A stretch of DNA of 50,640 nt from a bacterium (GTDB taxonomy: Bacteria > Verrucomicrobiota > Kiritimatiellia > CAIKKV01 > CAIYGI01). A model generated the notes under the pieces. It was not told the DNA's origin. It saw nothing but the letters and a program-made list of their open reading frames with translations, and did no database searches. How positions within the stretch are numbered: position 1 is the stretch's first letter; each line of letters starts with the position of its first letter. Shown here one piece after another: positions 43,723-50,640 of the stretch. The position numbers were made by a program, and so were the translations under genes. The stretch covers positions 1-50,640 of the forward strand of contig JANYBP010000089.1 in the NCBI GenBank assembly GCA_025360745.1, in the 5' to 3' direction.

Positions 43723-44259
43723 TTATTTCGGCAACGATATTTTCGGAAACGTGTGACAGTCCCGCCACTTCGGCGGCGCGTTCTTCACCCGTTCTCCCAG
43801 ATCGCGGTCGTCAAACTGGATGCGAATGGCCTTCCCCGACCTGGGCACGACCAGAAATGCGTACGGAACGACCTTATCCGCCTTTTCCATCGACTGGTAA
43901 GTCAACCAATCGAGCCCGATTACGATTTCCGTTTCACCCGCCGTGCCGGCGACGAAACTCAGGCCCGCAGCGTTCCACCTGGAGCCGCCAAGGACAGCTA
44001 TGACCATGCACGTCCGGAAATCGACAGCCGGGCGCTTCTAAACCGCAAAGCCGAGGGGCGTCTTCCCAACACTGCTGGAGTGTTGAGCCCATATATTACG
44101 CCAGGCCTCCTCGGACACGATGCGTTCGTATGCCGCAGTCGATATGCCGCTATCTGATCCACTCAGTACGACGTAGGGAGAAAAGTCGTCTGCAGCGCAT
44201 GCAGGCCGGATTAGTGCCGACACCAGCGCCGCGAATGAGATGATGAATGTTCTTCTCAT
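43723..44259 (-). pseudogene. Small exported protein gene interrupted by one in-frame TAG
   Basis: One continuous frame of 179 codons broken only by an amber codon at 44040-44038. The first 73 residues give a signal peptide (MRRTFIISFAALVSALIRPA) and AAYERIVSEEAWRNIWAQHSS. After the TAG the frame resumes with RPAVDFRTCMVIAVLGGSRW, then YAFLVVPRSGKAIRIQ and APPKWRD. Together these match a small exported family I have seen in PVC-type genomes (SEEAWRxxW ... VDFxxxMVxAVxxG ... PYxFxVxPRS ... PPKW) but cannot name. GGGAGGAGC precedes the start. It may be a nonsense mutation, a sequencing error or recoding. Confidence 0.7.
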
Positions 44260-44292
44260 GCTGGGATGCTCCTCCCAGGCGAGCACCGTTAC

Positions 44293-45627
44293 TCAGTGCG
44301 TCGCCTGCTGCTGGTTGATGGTCTGGTATTCGTCGGCGCGTAGGGCTTTGCGCGTGGCGCTGGGCATGGCGGCGCCGCTCTCCATTTGTTTGGCGGCGGC
44401 TTCAAGTTTATCCGCCCGCTGTTCGAGTTCCGGCGCTCTGTATTTAGACGCGGCGCCGCGTAATTCGCCGGCCTTGCTTCGCAACATCACGGCGGCATCC
44501 TTGGCGCGTCCCTGATCGTTGAGGCTGATGGCCTCGGCGTTGGCCGCGACCGACACGTTGACCACGATGTCGCGCTGCACGCTGGCGTTGGCGGAATGGG
44601 TCACTTCGTCGGTACGCCGGCTGAAACTGACGCTGGCGGTTTCGCGCGTCTCGCCGCGTTTTTGCGTCGCCGCGATCTCATAGCGTACGGTGGCCGTGGC
44701 GACCGGGCGCCGATGGCCGTCGCGGCCGGCGGGGATTTCGATCTCGACCAGCGCGAACTTCTCCTGCCCGCCGTAAAGCTGGCTCAGGTTGATTTCGACG
44801 CGATCGTCCCGCATGCGTCCGTCGCGGCCGATGATGCGCAGCGGGCGCACGCCGTCGGGAAACTCGATGGCGATCGTCACGTCCTTCGCGACCACGTTCA
44901 GCACGTCGCCGATTTCGGCGGCGAAGATGCGCGGCAGGTCGGCGCTGGATTCCACGAAGTAGGTGTTCCCGTCGCTTTCGCGCGCCAGCCTGGTCATCAG
45001 ATCTTCATTGTAGTCCGTGCCGACTCCGACGGTCGTGACGGCGATTTGTTCCTTGCGCAGCGAGATGCCCAGGCGCGCCAGGTCGTCGGGCGAACTGGGC
45101 CCGACGTTGGCCTGTCCGTCGGAAAGCAGCAGGATGCGGTTGACGCACTCGCGTTCCAGATTCTTGCGGATCTCGGCGGCCGCCTGGCTGACGCCGCTAT
45201 AGAGCGCGGTGTTGCCGCTGGCACGAATCGAGCGGATGCGGCGCTCGATATCATCGAGGTTCCGGGCGCTCTGCGCGGGGACCAGGGTTTCGACCTCGTT
45301 GTTGTAGATCACGACCGAGGCCAGGTCCTGGGGGCCAAGGCGGCGCAACGCCTCGATGGCGGCTTCCTGGGCCTTGCGCAGTTTCTCGCCGCCCATCGAG
45401 CCCGAACGGTCGAGTACCAGCGCCAGGTTGACCGCCGGGCGCTCGCGCGCCGGAGGTTTGGCGGCATCGAGCGAGATTTTGATGACGGCTTTCTGCGGTC
45501 CATCGGCCGGCAGTACAGCGCGGTCGAGTTCCATGTGGCAGGTGATCGGAGCACCGGCGGCGGTTGCGGCGGCGCAGGTGGCGCCCACGACGAGCGCGGC
45601 GAGCGAACGAAGCGACAAACGGTTCAT
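44293..45627 (-). CDS. Exported VWA-domain protein
   Basis: A 444-residue protein with signal peptide (residues 1-26, ending ATAAGA). The VWA domain begins near residue 66 with MIDAS D73-R-S-G-S (LALVLDRSGSMGGEKL), followed by the later metal motifs ASGNTALYSGVSQ and LLLSDGQANVG. A beta-rich middle (VTIAIEFPDGVRPLRI) precedes an Ala/Lys/Glu-rich, probably helical C-terminus. It resembles exported YfbK/BatA-like VWA proteins. AAAGGAGATTGCC precedes the ATG. It is the first gene of the leftward exported-protein cluster and lies downstream of four 11-bp repeats. Confidence 0.9.
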   Translation of the reverse strand: MNRLSLRSLAALVVGATCAAATAAGAPITCHMELDRAVLPADGPQKAVIKISLDAAKPPARERPAVNLALVLDRSGSMGGEKLRKAQEAAIEALRRLGPQDLASVVIYNNEVETLVPAQSARNLDDIERRIRSIRASGNTALYSGVSQAAAEIRKNLERECVNRILLLSDGQANVGPSSPDDLARLGISLRKEQIAVTTVGVGTDYNEDLMTRLARESDGNTYFVESSADLPRIFAAEIGDVLNVVAKDVTIAIEFPDGVRPLRIIGRDGRMRDDRVEINLSQLYGGQEKFALVEIEIPAGRDGHRRPVATATVRYEIAATQKRGETRETASVSFSRRTDEVTHSANASVQRDIVVNVSVAANAEAISLNDQGRAKDAAVMLRSKAGELRGAASKYRAPELEQRADKLEAAAKQMESGAAMPSATRKALRADEYQTINQQQATH

Positions 45628-45706
45628 GGCAATCTCCTTTCTTTTCTTTTCAAAACCAGACCGGGTGTCCGGCCTGACTGCGAATAGGAAACCACAATGC
45701 GCCCGT

Positions 45707-45750
45707 GGTGTGGTCAGGGAGATGCCAGAAAGATGTCAGGCGAATGTCAT
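45707..45750 (-). promoter_or_regulatory. Four 11-bp direct repeats (response-regulator-type box) upstream of the VWA cluster
   Basis: On the minus strand the units are ATGACATTCGC, CTGACATCTTT, CTGGCATCTCC and CTGACCACACC. The shared core is NTGRCAT/C, once per helical turn. Tandem 11-bp spacing is the binding geometry of OmpR/PhoB-family regulators; the core resembles but does not equal the PHO box. The array overlaps the last bases of rsmE and ends 80 bp before the VWA ATG. A weak -10 (TATTCG, 45681-45686) lies beyond it. Confidence 0.5.
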
Positions 45751-46490
45751 GGGTTGAACTCGTAAGCCAGCAGCGTCAGGCCGCAAATGGCGGCGGTTTC
45801 GACGCGCAGCACGGCCGTGCCGAAGCGCACGGCGCGGGCGCCGGCGCGGCGCGCGGCCGCGTATTCGTCCGGCGAAAAATCGCCTTCGGGGCCGATCAAA
45901 AGCGCCACGCGCCGCGGCGCCGCCGCGCGCACGGCGGCGGCGACTTCGCGAAACGGCGGGGCGTCGGGTTCCAGCGAGCCGATGAAGAGCGCGTCCCAAT
46001 CCCCGCGCGTCAGCGTTTCGGCGAAGGGCGCCGCCGGCAGGATGCGTGTCAGCCAGGGCGTTCCGCACTGCCGCGCCGCCGCTTCCGCCAGCCGCTGCCA
46101 GCGCGCCGCCTTGCGCTCGATGCGCTCGTCGGCCAGCGACACCACGGTGCGCGCGGTTTGCATCGGCTGCACCGCGGTCACGCCCAGTTCCACCGCTTTT
46201 TCGATCAACCAGTCCATGCGCGGCGTCTTGGGTATGGCCTGCAGCAAAATCAACTCGACGGCGGGCGGGGGGTGTTGCACAACGCTGCGCACGCGCGCCG
46301 TGAGTGCGCCGCGGCCGGGTCCGGCGACCAGTTCGGCCTCCGCTTCGCGGCCGGCGCCGTCGAACAGCGTGACCTTCGCGCCTCCGGTATGACGCAGCAC
46401 ATCGCGCAGATGGTGCGTGTTGTCCGCGTCGAGCACGACCGCGTCCGAATCCCAGCACGCGGGGGGAACATAGCAACGCGGCGCGCTCAT
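45747..46490 (-). CDS. rsmE: 16S rRNA (uracil-1498-N3)-methyltransferase
   Basis: A 247-residue SPOUT methyltransferase. N-terminal PUA-like part: HHLRDVLRHTGGAKVTLFDGAG. Family motifs: QAIPKTPRMDWLIEKAVELGVTAVQPMQTARTVV, the knot segment VALLIGPEGDFSPDEYAAA, and FGTAVLRVETAAICGL. It methylates U1498 of 16S rRNA. dnaJ ends 9 bp upstream, a common pairing. Confidence 0.95.
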   Translation of the reverse strand: MSAPRCYVPPACWDSDAVVLDADNTHHLRDVLRHTGGAKVTLFDGAGREAEAELVAGPGRGALTARVRSVVQHPPPAVELILLQAIPKTPRMDWLIEKAVELGVTAVQPMQTARTVVSLADERIERKAARWQRLAEAAARQCGTPWLTRILPAAPFAETLTRGDWDALFIGSLEPDAPPFREVAAAVRAAAPRRVALLIGPEGDFSPDEYAAARRAGARAVRFGTAVLRVETAAICGLTLLAYEFNP

Positions 46491-46499
46491 GTTCGCGAG

Positions 46500-47648
46500 C
46501 TATTTCGCCAGATCCCGTTTGCGCTGCATCAGCCGCGCGGCGCGTTCGCGCAATTTGCGGGCGTGGGGGTAATTCTCTTCCGAGGCCAGGGCGCTCAATT
46601 CGGCGAGCAGTTTTTTCTGGTGGGCGTTCAGGTGCACCGGAACTTCGATCAGCACGCGCACGTGCAAGTCGCCGCGTCCGCGGCCGTCGGAGCGGGCGAC
46701 GCCGTGGCCGCGCAGGCGGTAGACTTTGCCGTTCTCCGAGCCGGGGTCGAGTTTGAGCCGCGCCGGGCCGTCCAGTGTCGGCGCCTCGACCTCGCCGCCC
46801 AGCGCCGCGATATCCAGCGGCACCGGCACATCGCAGACGAGATCGTCGTCGGCGCGCTGGAAAAGCTCGTTTGGCCGCACCTGCAGCACGACATAGAGGT
46901 CGCCCGCGGGCCCCCCGCGCACGCCCCCTTCGCCGCCGCCGCTCAAGCGCAACTGCGCTCCGGTATCGACGCCGGCGGGAATGCGCAAAGTGAGCCGCCG
47001 CGTTTGCCGCACCCGTCCCGCGCCTTTGCAGGCGCCGCATGGTTTGGTGATCAGGCGGCCCGCGCCCCGGCAGACGGGGCAGGTCTGGCGCACCTGGAAG
47101 AAACCGTTGATGCTGATCACGCTTCCGCTGCCGCCGCATTGGCGGCAGGCTTCCTCGCCGTGGCCGGCCGCGGCGCCGCTGCCTTTGCAGGAGCCGCAGG
47201 ACTCGTTGACCGGCACGCTGATCTCGCGGGTCGAGCCGAAGACGGCCTCCTCGAAATCGATTTCCAGATCGAAGCGCAAATCGGCGCCGGCTTGCGGTCC
47301 GCTGCGCGAACGCCGTCGGCCGCCGCCGTCACCGCCGAAGAACGAGCTGAAGATATCCTCCAGATCGGGAGCGTGGGTGAAATCGCGGGCGTAATCGAAT
47401 CCGCCGGGCCCGAAGGCCGAGCGCAGCCCGTCGTGCCCGTACCGGTCGTAGGCGGCGCGCTTGTCGGCGTCGCTCAACACCTCGTACGCTTCACTGATTT
47501 CCTTGAAGCGCGCTTCGGCGCCCTTGTTTCCGGAATTGCGGTCCGGATGGTACTGCATGGCCAGTTTGCGGTAGGCCTTTTTGATTTCGCCATCGCCGAC
47601 TTCACGGCCGATGCCCAGAACCTCGTAGTAATCGCGTTTTGCGGCCAT
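46500..47648 (-). CDS. dnaJ: Chaperone protein DnaJ
   Basis: A 382-residue type I J-protein. The J domain has the HPD motif in [14 protein letters not shown] Gly-rich linker follows, then four zinc repeats [24 protein letters not shown] and CGACKGAG, and the two C-terminal beta-barrels. It stimulates DnaK ATPase and delivers substrates. It is encoded 3 bp after grpE; dnaK and hrcA are not in the window. No CIRCE-like operator was noticed. Confidence 0.97.
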   Translation of the reverse strand: MAAKRDYYEVLGIGREVGDGEIKKAYRKLAMQYHPDRNSGNKGAEARFKEISEAYEVLSDADKRAAYDRYGHDGLRSAFGPGGFDYARDFTHAPDLEDIFSSFFGGDGGGRRRSRSGPQAGADLRFDLEIDFEEAVFGSTREISVPVNESCGSCKGSGAAAGHGEEACRQCGGSGSVISINGFFQVRQTCPVCRGAGRLITKPCGACKGAGRVRQTRRLTLRIPAGVDTGAQLRLSGGGEGGVRGGPAGDLYVVLQVRPNELFQRADDDLVCDVPVPLDIAALGGEVEAPTLDGPARLKLDPGSENGKVYRLRGHGVARSDGRGRGDLHVRVLIEVPVHLNAHQKKLLAELSALASEENYPHARKLRERAARLMQRKRDLAK

Positions 47649-47651
47649 GGT

Positions 47652-48281
47652 TTAGCTTTCGCCATCTGGCGCGGCGGCGGGCTTGTGCGCGTTGTTTGCC
47701 TGAGGTTTGACAGCGGCGTCCGGCGGCGGCCCGCTGGAGATGATAACCTGGGCCGGGCGCAGCATCGCATCGCCGATGCGATAGCCGGCGCGGGTTTCCT
47801 GGATCACATTTTCCGCGGCCACCTCGGTCGAGGGAAGATAGGCCAGCGCCTCGTGCCAGCGCACGTCGAAGGGCTGCCCGGCGGTTTCGATGGGCGTGAC
47901 CGAAAACTTGCGCAGCACCGCTTGAAGTTCATCGGCCACCAGGCGAAGGCCCTTGATATGGGCCTCGTCCACCTTTTGTTCCATCGCATGCCGCAGTCCC
48001 AGATTAAGGTGGTCCAAGGCCGGCAGTAATGCCAGCAGCACGCTTTCCACCGCGCGTGTATGCCACTCGTCGCGTTCGCGCAAGGTGCGCTTGCGGAAGT
48101 TGTCGAAATCCGCCTGCAGCCGCATCAGCCGGTCGCGCAGTTGCGCCACCTCCGGAGACTCCGCTTTGGGCGCGGCGTTATCCGCCGGCTGGGCGGCGGC
48201 GGGCTTGGCCGATGCGTCGGGCGCGGCCGCTTCAACGGTCGCCGCCGGCGCTTCGGCCTTAGACTTGGGGTGATGACTCAT
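47652..48281 (-). CDS. grpE: Nucleotide exchange factor GrpE
   Basis: A 209-residue cochaperone releasing ADP from DnaK. An acidic/Ala-rich N-terminus precedes the long coiled coil (VAQLRDRLMRLQADFDNFRKRT). The beta domain follows: FDVRWHEALAYLPSTEVAAENVIQE, then GYRIGDAMLRPAQVIIS. ATG 48281 is preferred because AAAGG lies 9 bp upstream of it; the ATG at 48290 abuts that site. dnaJ follows 3 bp later. Confidence 0.95.
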   Translation of the reverse strand: MSHHPKSKAEAPAATVEAAAPDASAKPAAAQPADNAAPKAESPEVAQLRDRLMRLQADFDNFRKRTLRERDEWHTRAVESVLLALLPALDHLNLGLRHAMEQKVDEAHIKGLRLVADELQAVLRKFSVTPIETAGQPFDVRWHEALAYLPSTEVAAENVIQETRAGYRIGDAMLRPAQVIISSGPPPDAAVKPQANNAHKPAAAPDGES

Positions 48282-48317
48282 TCCAAACATCCTTTCTTTA
48301 GCGGTTGGGTCAGATTT

Positions 48318-48845
48318 TTACGTCTGGCCCGCGTGCTTGGCGACCGAGTCGCGCAGGTAGCTCAGCACGTCCTGAAAACGCCCCGCGTTGGCCGGGTGCA
48401 GCGCTACGAGCGTTTCGTGCGCCTGTAGCATGGTGGCCTCGGTCGCGCGGGGATTGGCCATGGGCTCGATCCTCTGTAGCGGCGGCGTGAGCGCGGCATC
48501 CGTCGCTGCGGGGTCGGTGGGTATCAGTTCCGCCAGCCCCAGCGTATCCAGCAGCGCGCGGTTCTTTTCGCTCAACTGCACCATGACCAGTTGCCCCGCA
48601 TGTTCGCCGATGCGCACGGTCAACCCCGCCACCACGCCCATAAAAGTGCTGTCCATGCCGATGCAATCCGCCATATCGATTACAAAGCGCTGACAGCCCT
48701 CTTTCAGGGCCAGTAAACCGAAATCCTTGAGCGCCGGGCCCATTTTATAGGAACCCTTGCCGATAACCCTGACAAAGGCGTTCCGGGACTCGATGGCGAC
48801 TTCGATCCGATTCGCGGTCTGGTTGTCCGTGTTGACGCTAATCAT
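48318..48845 (-). CDS. STAS-domain anti-sigma-factor antagonist-like protein
   Basis: A 175-residue protein. Residues 15-115 form a STAS domain with the phospho-acceptor region FVIDMADCIGMDSTFMGVVAGL, Ser in GMDST, as in SpoIIAA/RsbV. The C-terminal ~60 residues are an added helical tail (ATEATMLQAHETLVALHPANAGRF) not present in minimal antagonists. A partner kinase or phosphatase is not adjacent. The ribosome-binding site is weak. Upstream of grpE in the same direction (28 bp before the ATG at 48290). Confidence 0.85.
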   Translation of the reverse strand: MISVNTDNQTANRIEVAIESRNAFVRVIGKGSYKMGPALKDFGLLALKEGCQRFVIDMADCIGMDSTFMGVVAGLTVRIGEHAGQLVMVQLSEKNRALLDTLGLAELIPTDPAATDAALTPPLQRIEPMANPRATEATMLQAHETLVALHPANAGRFQDVLSYLRDSVAKHAGQT

Positions 48846-48958
48846 ACTCAGGCAAACTCACTCAACGAAGCAGGTTAGTTTACAGTTCCCAGAACTTACC
48901 GTCAACGCATTCCGCATTTATATTTGAAAAACGCCGCTCGCCATGCCACAGTATATCC

Positions 48959-50143
48959 ATGAGCACGACGGATTTACCGAACCTCCCGGCGGCGGAAGCC
49001 GGAGCCGGCGTCCGCAAAGACCCGCGGGCGAAACGTTTCGCTGTCGGCCTTGCCGGCGGGGTGGGGCGGTATGGCGTCATGCGCGCGTGTTGCCTGGGCG
49101 CGGCGCTGGCAATGGCCATGCCGGCGGCCCCCGCGGCGCGCGCCGCCGTGGAGGCGATAGAGCTCCCCGACGGCTTCCCCGGGGAACTGCTGGAACGGCT
49201 TGTGCAACCTAACGATCAGGATTTTCAACAGCTCTGGACCATCGTGCAGCAGGAACTGGAGAGTGGCTCGCTCGAAGATCTGGCCTGGATGCTGCCATAC
49301 GTGCGCAATGCCGCGGCTTACATGAGCACGCTCGAAGACACCGCGCCGCTGGCCGACTGGCTGCGCCAGCGGCTCGATTACTTTGAAGCCGCCGACGAGG
49401 TGGTCAGCAAATTCCCGCCGCCCAGGCCCGCGCCCCACGCGCAGCTTCCCGTTACCGTCGCGCCCAGGCAGAAGCCGCCCAAGCTACAGCCTGCGCCCGC
49501 CGCGGTGCAGACGCAGCGCGGCGATGCCATACACAGCGCGCGCGCCTGGAAACGCAAACTGGCGTCGCGTCCGCCGCCCGAGAACGCCGTGGAACTGGCG
49601 CCGCAACTCAAAACCGCCTTTCGTAACGAGGGCGTGCCGCCGCAACTGATCTGGATCGCCGAGGTCGAGTCCACCATGAACCCCGACGCCCGCAGTCCCA
49701 GCGGCGCCGCCGGGCTATTCCAGTTCATGCCCGCCACCGCCCAGCGTTTCGGGCTGCGCACCTGGCCCTTCGACGAACGGCGCAATCCCAAAAAATCCGC
49801 CCGGGCCGCCGCGCAATATCTCAAACTGCTGCACCGCCAGTTTGGAACGTGGCCGCTCTGTTTCGCCGCCTACAACGCCGGCGAAGGAGCCGTCGGACGC
49901 CTGCTCAAGGGCTCGAGTGCGCGCACTTTCGAAGCCATCGCCGACCGGCTGCCGATCGAGACGCAGATGTACGTGCCCAAGGTGCTGGCCGTCGTCTCCC
50001 TGCGCGAAAATGTGGACGCCCTGCAACTGCCCGGCCCGACGGCGGACGACGCTCCCTGGCCGCCGCCGCCCGCGACCCCGCTCTGGGCCGCCTTGCGCAT
50101 CAATCCGCCGCCGTTCGTCGTCGAGCGTATGGATGGCGAGTGA
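48959..50143 (+). CDS. Lytic transglycosylase (SLT domain) exported protein
   Basis: A 394-residue murein-cleaving enzyme. The SLT core runs about 210-335: LIWIAEVESTMNPDARSPSG has the catalytic Glu, AAGLFQFMPATAQRFGL follows, and the end is CFAAYNAGEGAVGRLL then LPIETQMYVPKVLAVV. From the ATG at 48959 a basic leader precedes the hydrophobic segment; the in-frame ATG at 49079 would start a textbook signal peptide (MRACCLGAALAMAMPAAPAA), so either start is plausible. A Pro-rich linker at about 145-200 precedes the catalytic domain. No LysM repeats seen. Confidence 0.9.
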   Translation: MSTTDLPNLPAAEAGAGVRKDPRAKRFAVGLAGGVGRYGVMRACCLGAALAMAMPAAPAARAAVEAIELPDGFPGELLERLVQPNDQDFQQLWTIVQQELESGSLEDLAWMLPYVRNAAAYMSTLEDTAPLADWLRQRLDYFEAADEVVSKFPPPRPAPHAQLPVTVAPRQKPPKLQPAPAAVQTQRGDAIHSARAWKRKLASRPPPENAVELAPQLKTAFRNEGVPPQLIWIAEVESTMNPDARSPSGAAGLFQFMPATAQRFGLRTWPFDERRNPKKSARAAAQYLKLLHRQFGTWPLCFAAYNAGEGAVGRLLKGSSARTFEAIADRLPIETQMYVPKVLAVVSLRENVDALQLPGPTADDAPWPPPPATPLWAALRINPPPFVVERMDGE

Positions 50144-50148
50144 CGCGA

Positions 50149-50176
50149 AGGTGAGAGGTGGGAGGCGGGGCGGGAG
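50149..50176. repeat. Heptamer tandem repeat AGGTGAG/AGGTGGG/AGGCGGG/GCGGGAG
   Basis: Four 7-bp units directly after the lytic transglycosylase stop. Read on the minus strand they give TCCCACC and CCCGCCT-type units, matching the family at 10787-10835. Confidence 0.55.
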
Positions 50177-50241
50177 TTCAAATTTTCGCCTAGCGTTGTT
50201 CTGACGTTTCATTCACGGGCATTTCGCCTTACGTCCACGCG

Positions 50242-50315
50242 CCTCCGTCGCCGTGCGGGCATGCGCGAAAGAGATGTCAACAGCATGGCCGCAACGTGCT
50301 TAGACGAGGATTTGG
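50242..50315 (+). repeat. Dispersed intergenic repeat, copy B
   Basis: Inverted partner of 43486-43560 (28 of 33 identical in the best block, 50283-50315). Beyond it, a short palindrome GTAGCG-AAG-CGCTAC lies near 50381-50395, where the other copy also has a hairpin. Confidence 0.65.
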
Positions 50316-50640
50316 ACCTTTAAACGCAGCCATACTCATTTTGGCCGCTTGCCGAATACGGGCGACACGGCTCGTGCTCCGTAGCGAAGCGCTACTTCGC
50401 GGAACAGCAAGCCCGGCCCCCAGAAGACAAGGCGCAACCGTAACGATTCGCGGATCGGCTTCGGTTTCCGGAATTGCGAACGTTCTGTGACAAGGAGTCT
50501 TAACCCGTCTTTCCCCGTTCGCGGGTAAACCGGCTTATTTTGGAGGGGTGGGCGGCGTTTGCCCCTTTATTTTCAAGGGTCTGACTTTCAAAACCGGGTG
50601 TGGGGCAGACCTTGCCTGTTGACCGGGGAATTTTCCGTGC
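50316..50640. other. Non-coding stretch at the right edge
   Basis: No frame with family resemblance or a good start was found. Near the end AAGGGTCTGACTTTC (50573-50587) faces GGGGCAGACCTT (50600-50611), a small imperfect inverted repeat. Such GGTCTGAC/GTCAGACC motifs often flank transposase genes, so a mobile element may begin past the window. This is a weak suggestion. Confidence 0.3.

Noticed and set aside
45705-48029. 774-codon plus-strand frame opposite rsmE, dnaJ and grpE
   Set aside because: Shadow of three well-recognised genes; long open antisense frames are expected at this GC content.

Overview
The window is 50.6 kb of GC-rich bacterial chromosome. It probably comes from a Gram-negative anaerobe, possibly of the Planctomycetota-Verrucomicrobiota-Chlamydiota (PVC) group such as Kiritimatiellota, Lentisphaerota or Verrucomicrobiota. 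That placement is inference. It rests on a YidC with a large periplasmic domain, a ferredoxin-fused EtfA, a bactofilin next to parB, a formylglycine-type sulfatase, and secreted LamG/VWA proteins. No rRNA, tRNA, CRISPR array or intact transposase was seen.

Layout. 1-5 kb is visibly poorer in GC than the rest and looks acquired. It holds an XRE repressor, an ImmA/IrrE protease and a LysR-like regulator, facing a DUF3696-type ATPase and its downstream partner, a possible stress or defence module. 5-10.7 kb: RNA uracil methyltransferase, CbiM, LeuB-like dehydrogenase, Asd and an RdgC-like protein. 10.9-14.2 kb: the rpmH-rnpA-yidD-yidC-plsY block without dnaA. 14.3-17.8 kb: an unrecognised 653-residue protein, a histidine phosphatase and a prepilin peptidase. 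17.8-23.1 kb (minus strand): etfBA, gmd and an rmd-like gene, a TIM-barrel protein and rpsU. 23.3-27.2 kb: three genes of the Ebo metabolite-traffic set (eboF, eboD, eboE) without eboABC. 27.2-31.3 kb: argC, bactofilin, parB and a sulfatase. 31.6-36.1 kb: pdxJ-acpS-nnr-hisI and a PAP2-family membrane protein. 36.1-45.6 kb (minus strand): an orphan histidine kinase and a cluster of exported proteins (VWA, VIT-VWA, ARPP-1, LamG and a jelly-roll-like protein). 45.7-48.8 kb (minus strand): grpE-dnaJ-rsmE and a STAS protein. 49-50.1 kb: a lytic transglycosylase.

The best candidates for something undescribed are: (1) the exported VWA/ARPP-1/LamG cluster, whose LamG and jelly-roll members share the same two-unit N-terminal domain, whose second gene carries an in-frame amber codon, and which starts behind four 11-bp direct repeats; (2) the ATPase-effector pair in the low-GC island; (3) a stripped-down Ebo locus. 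Intergenic spaces carry several families of 7-bp-period repeats, palindromes and a dispersed element.
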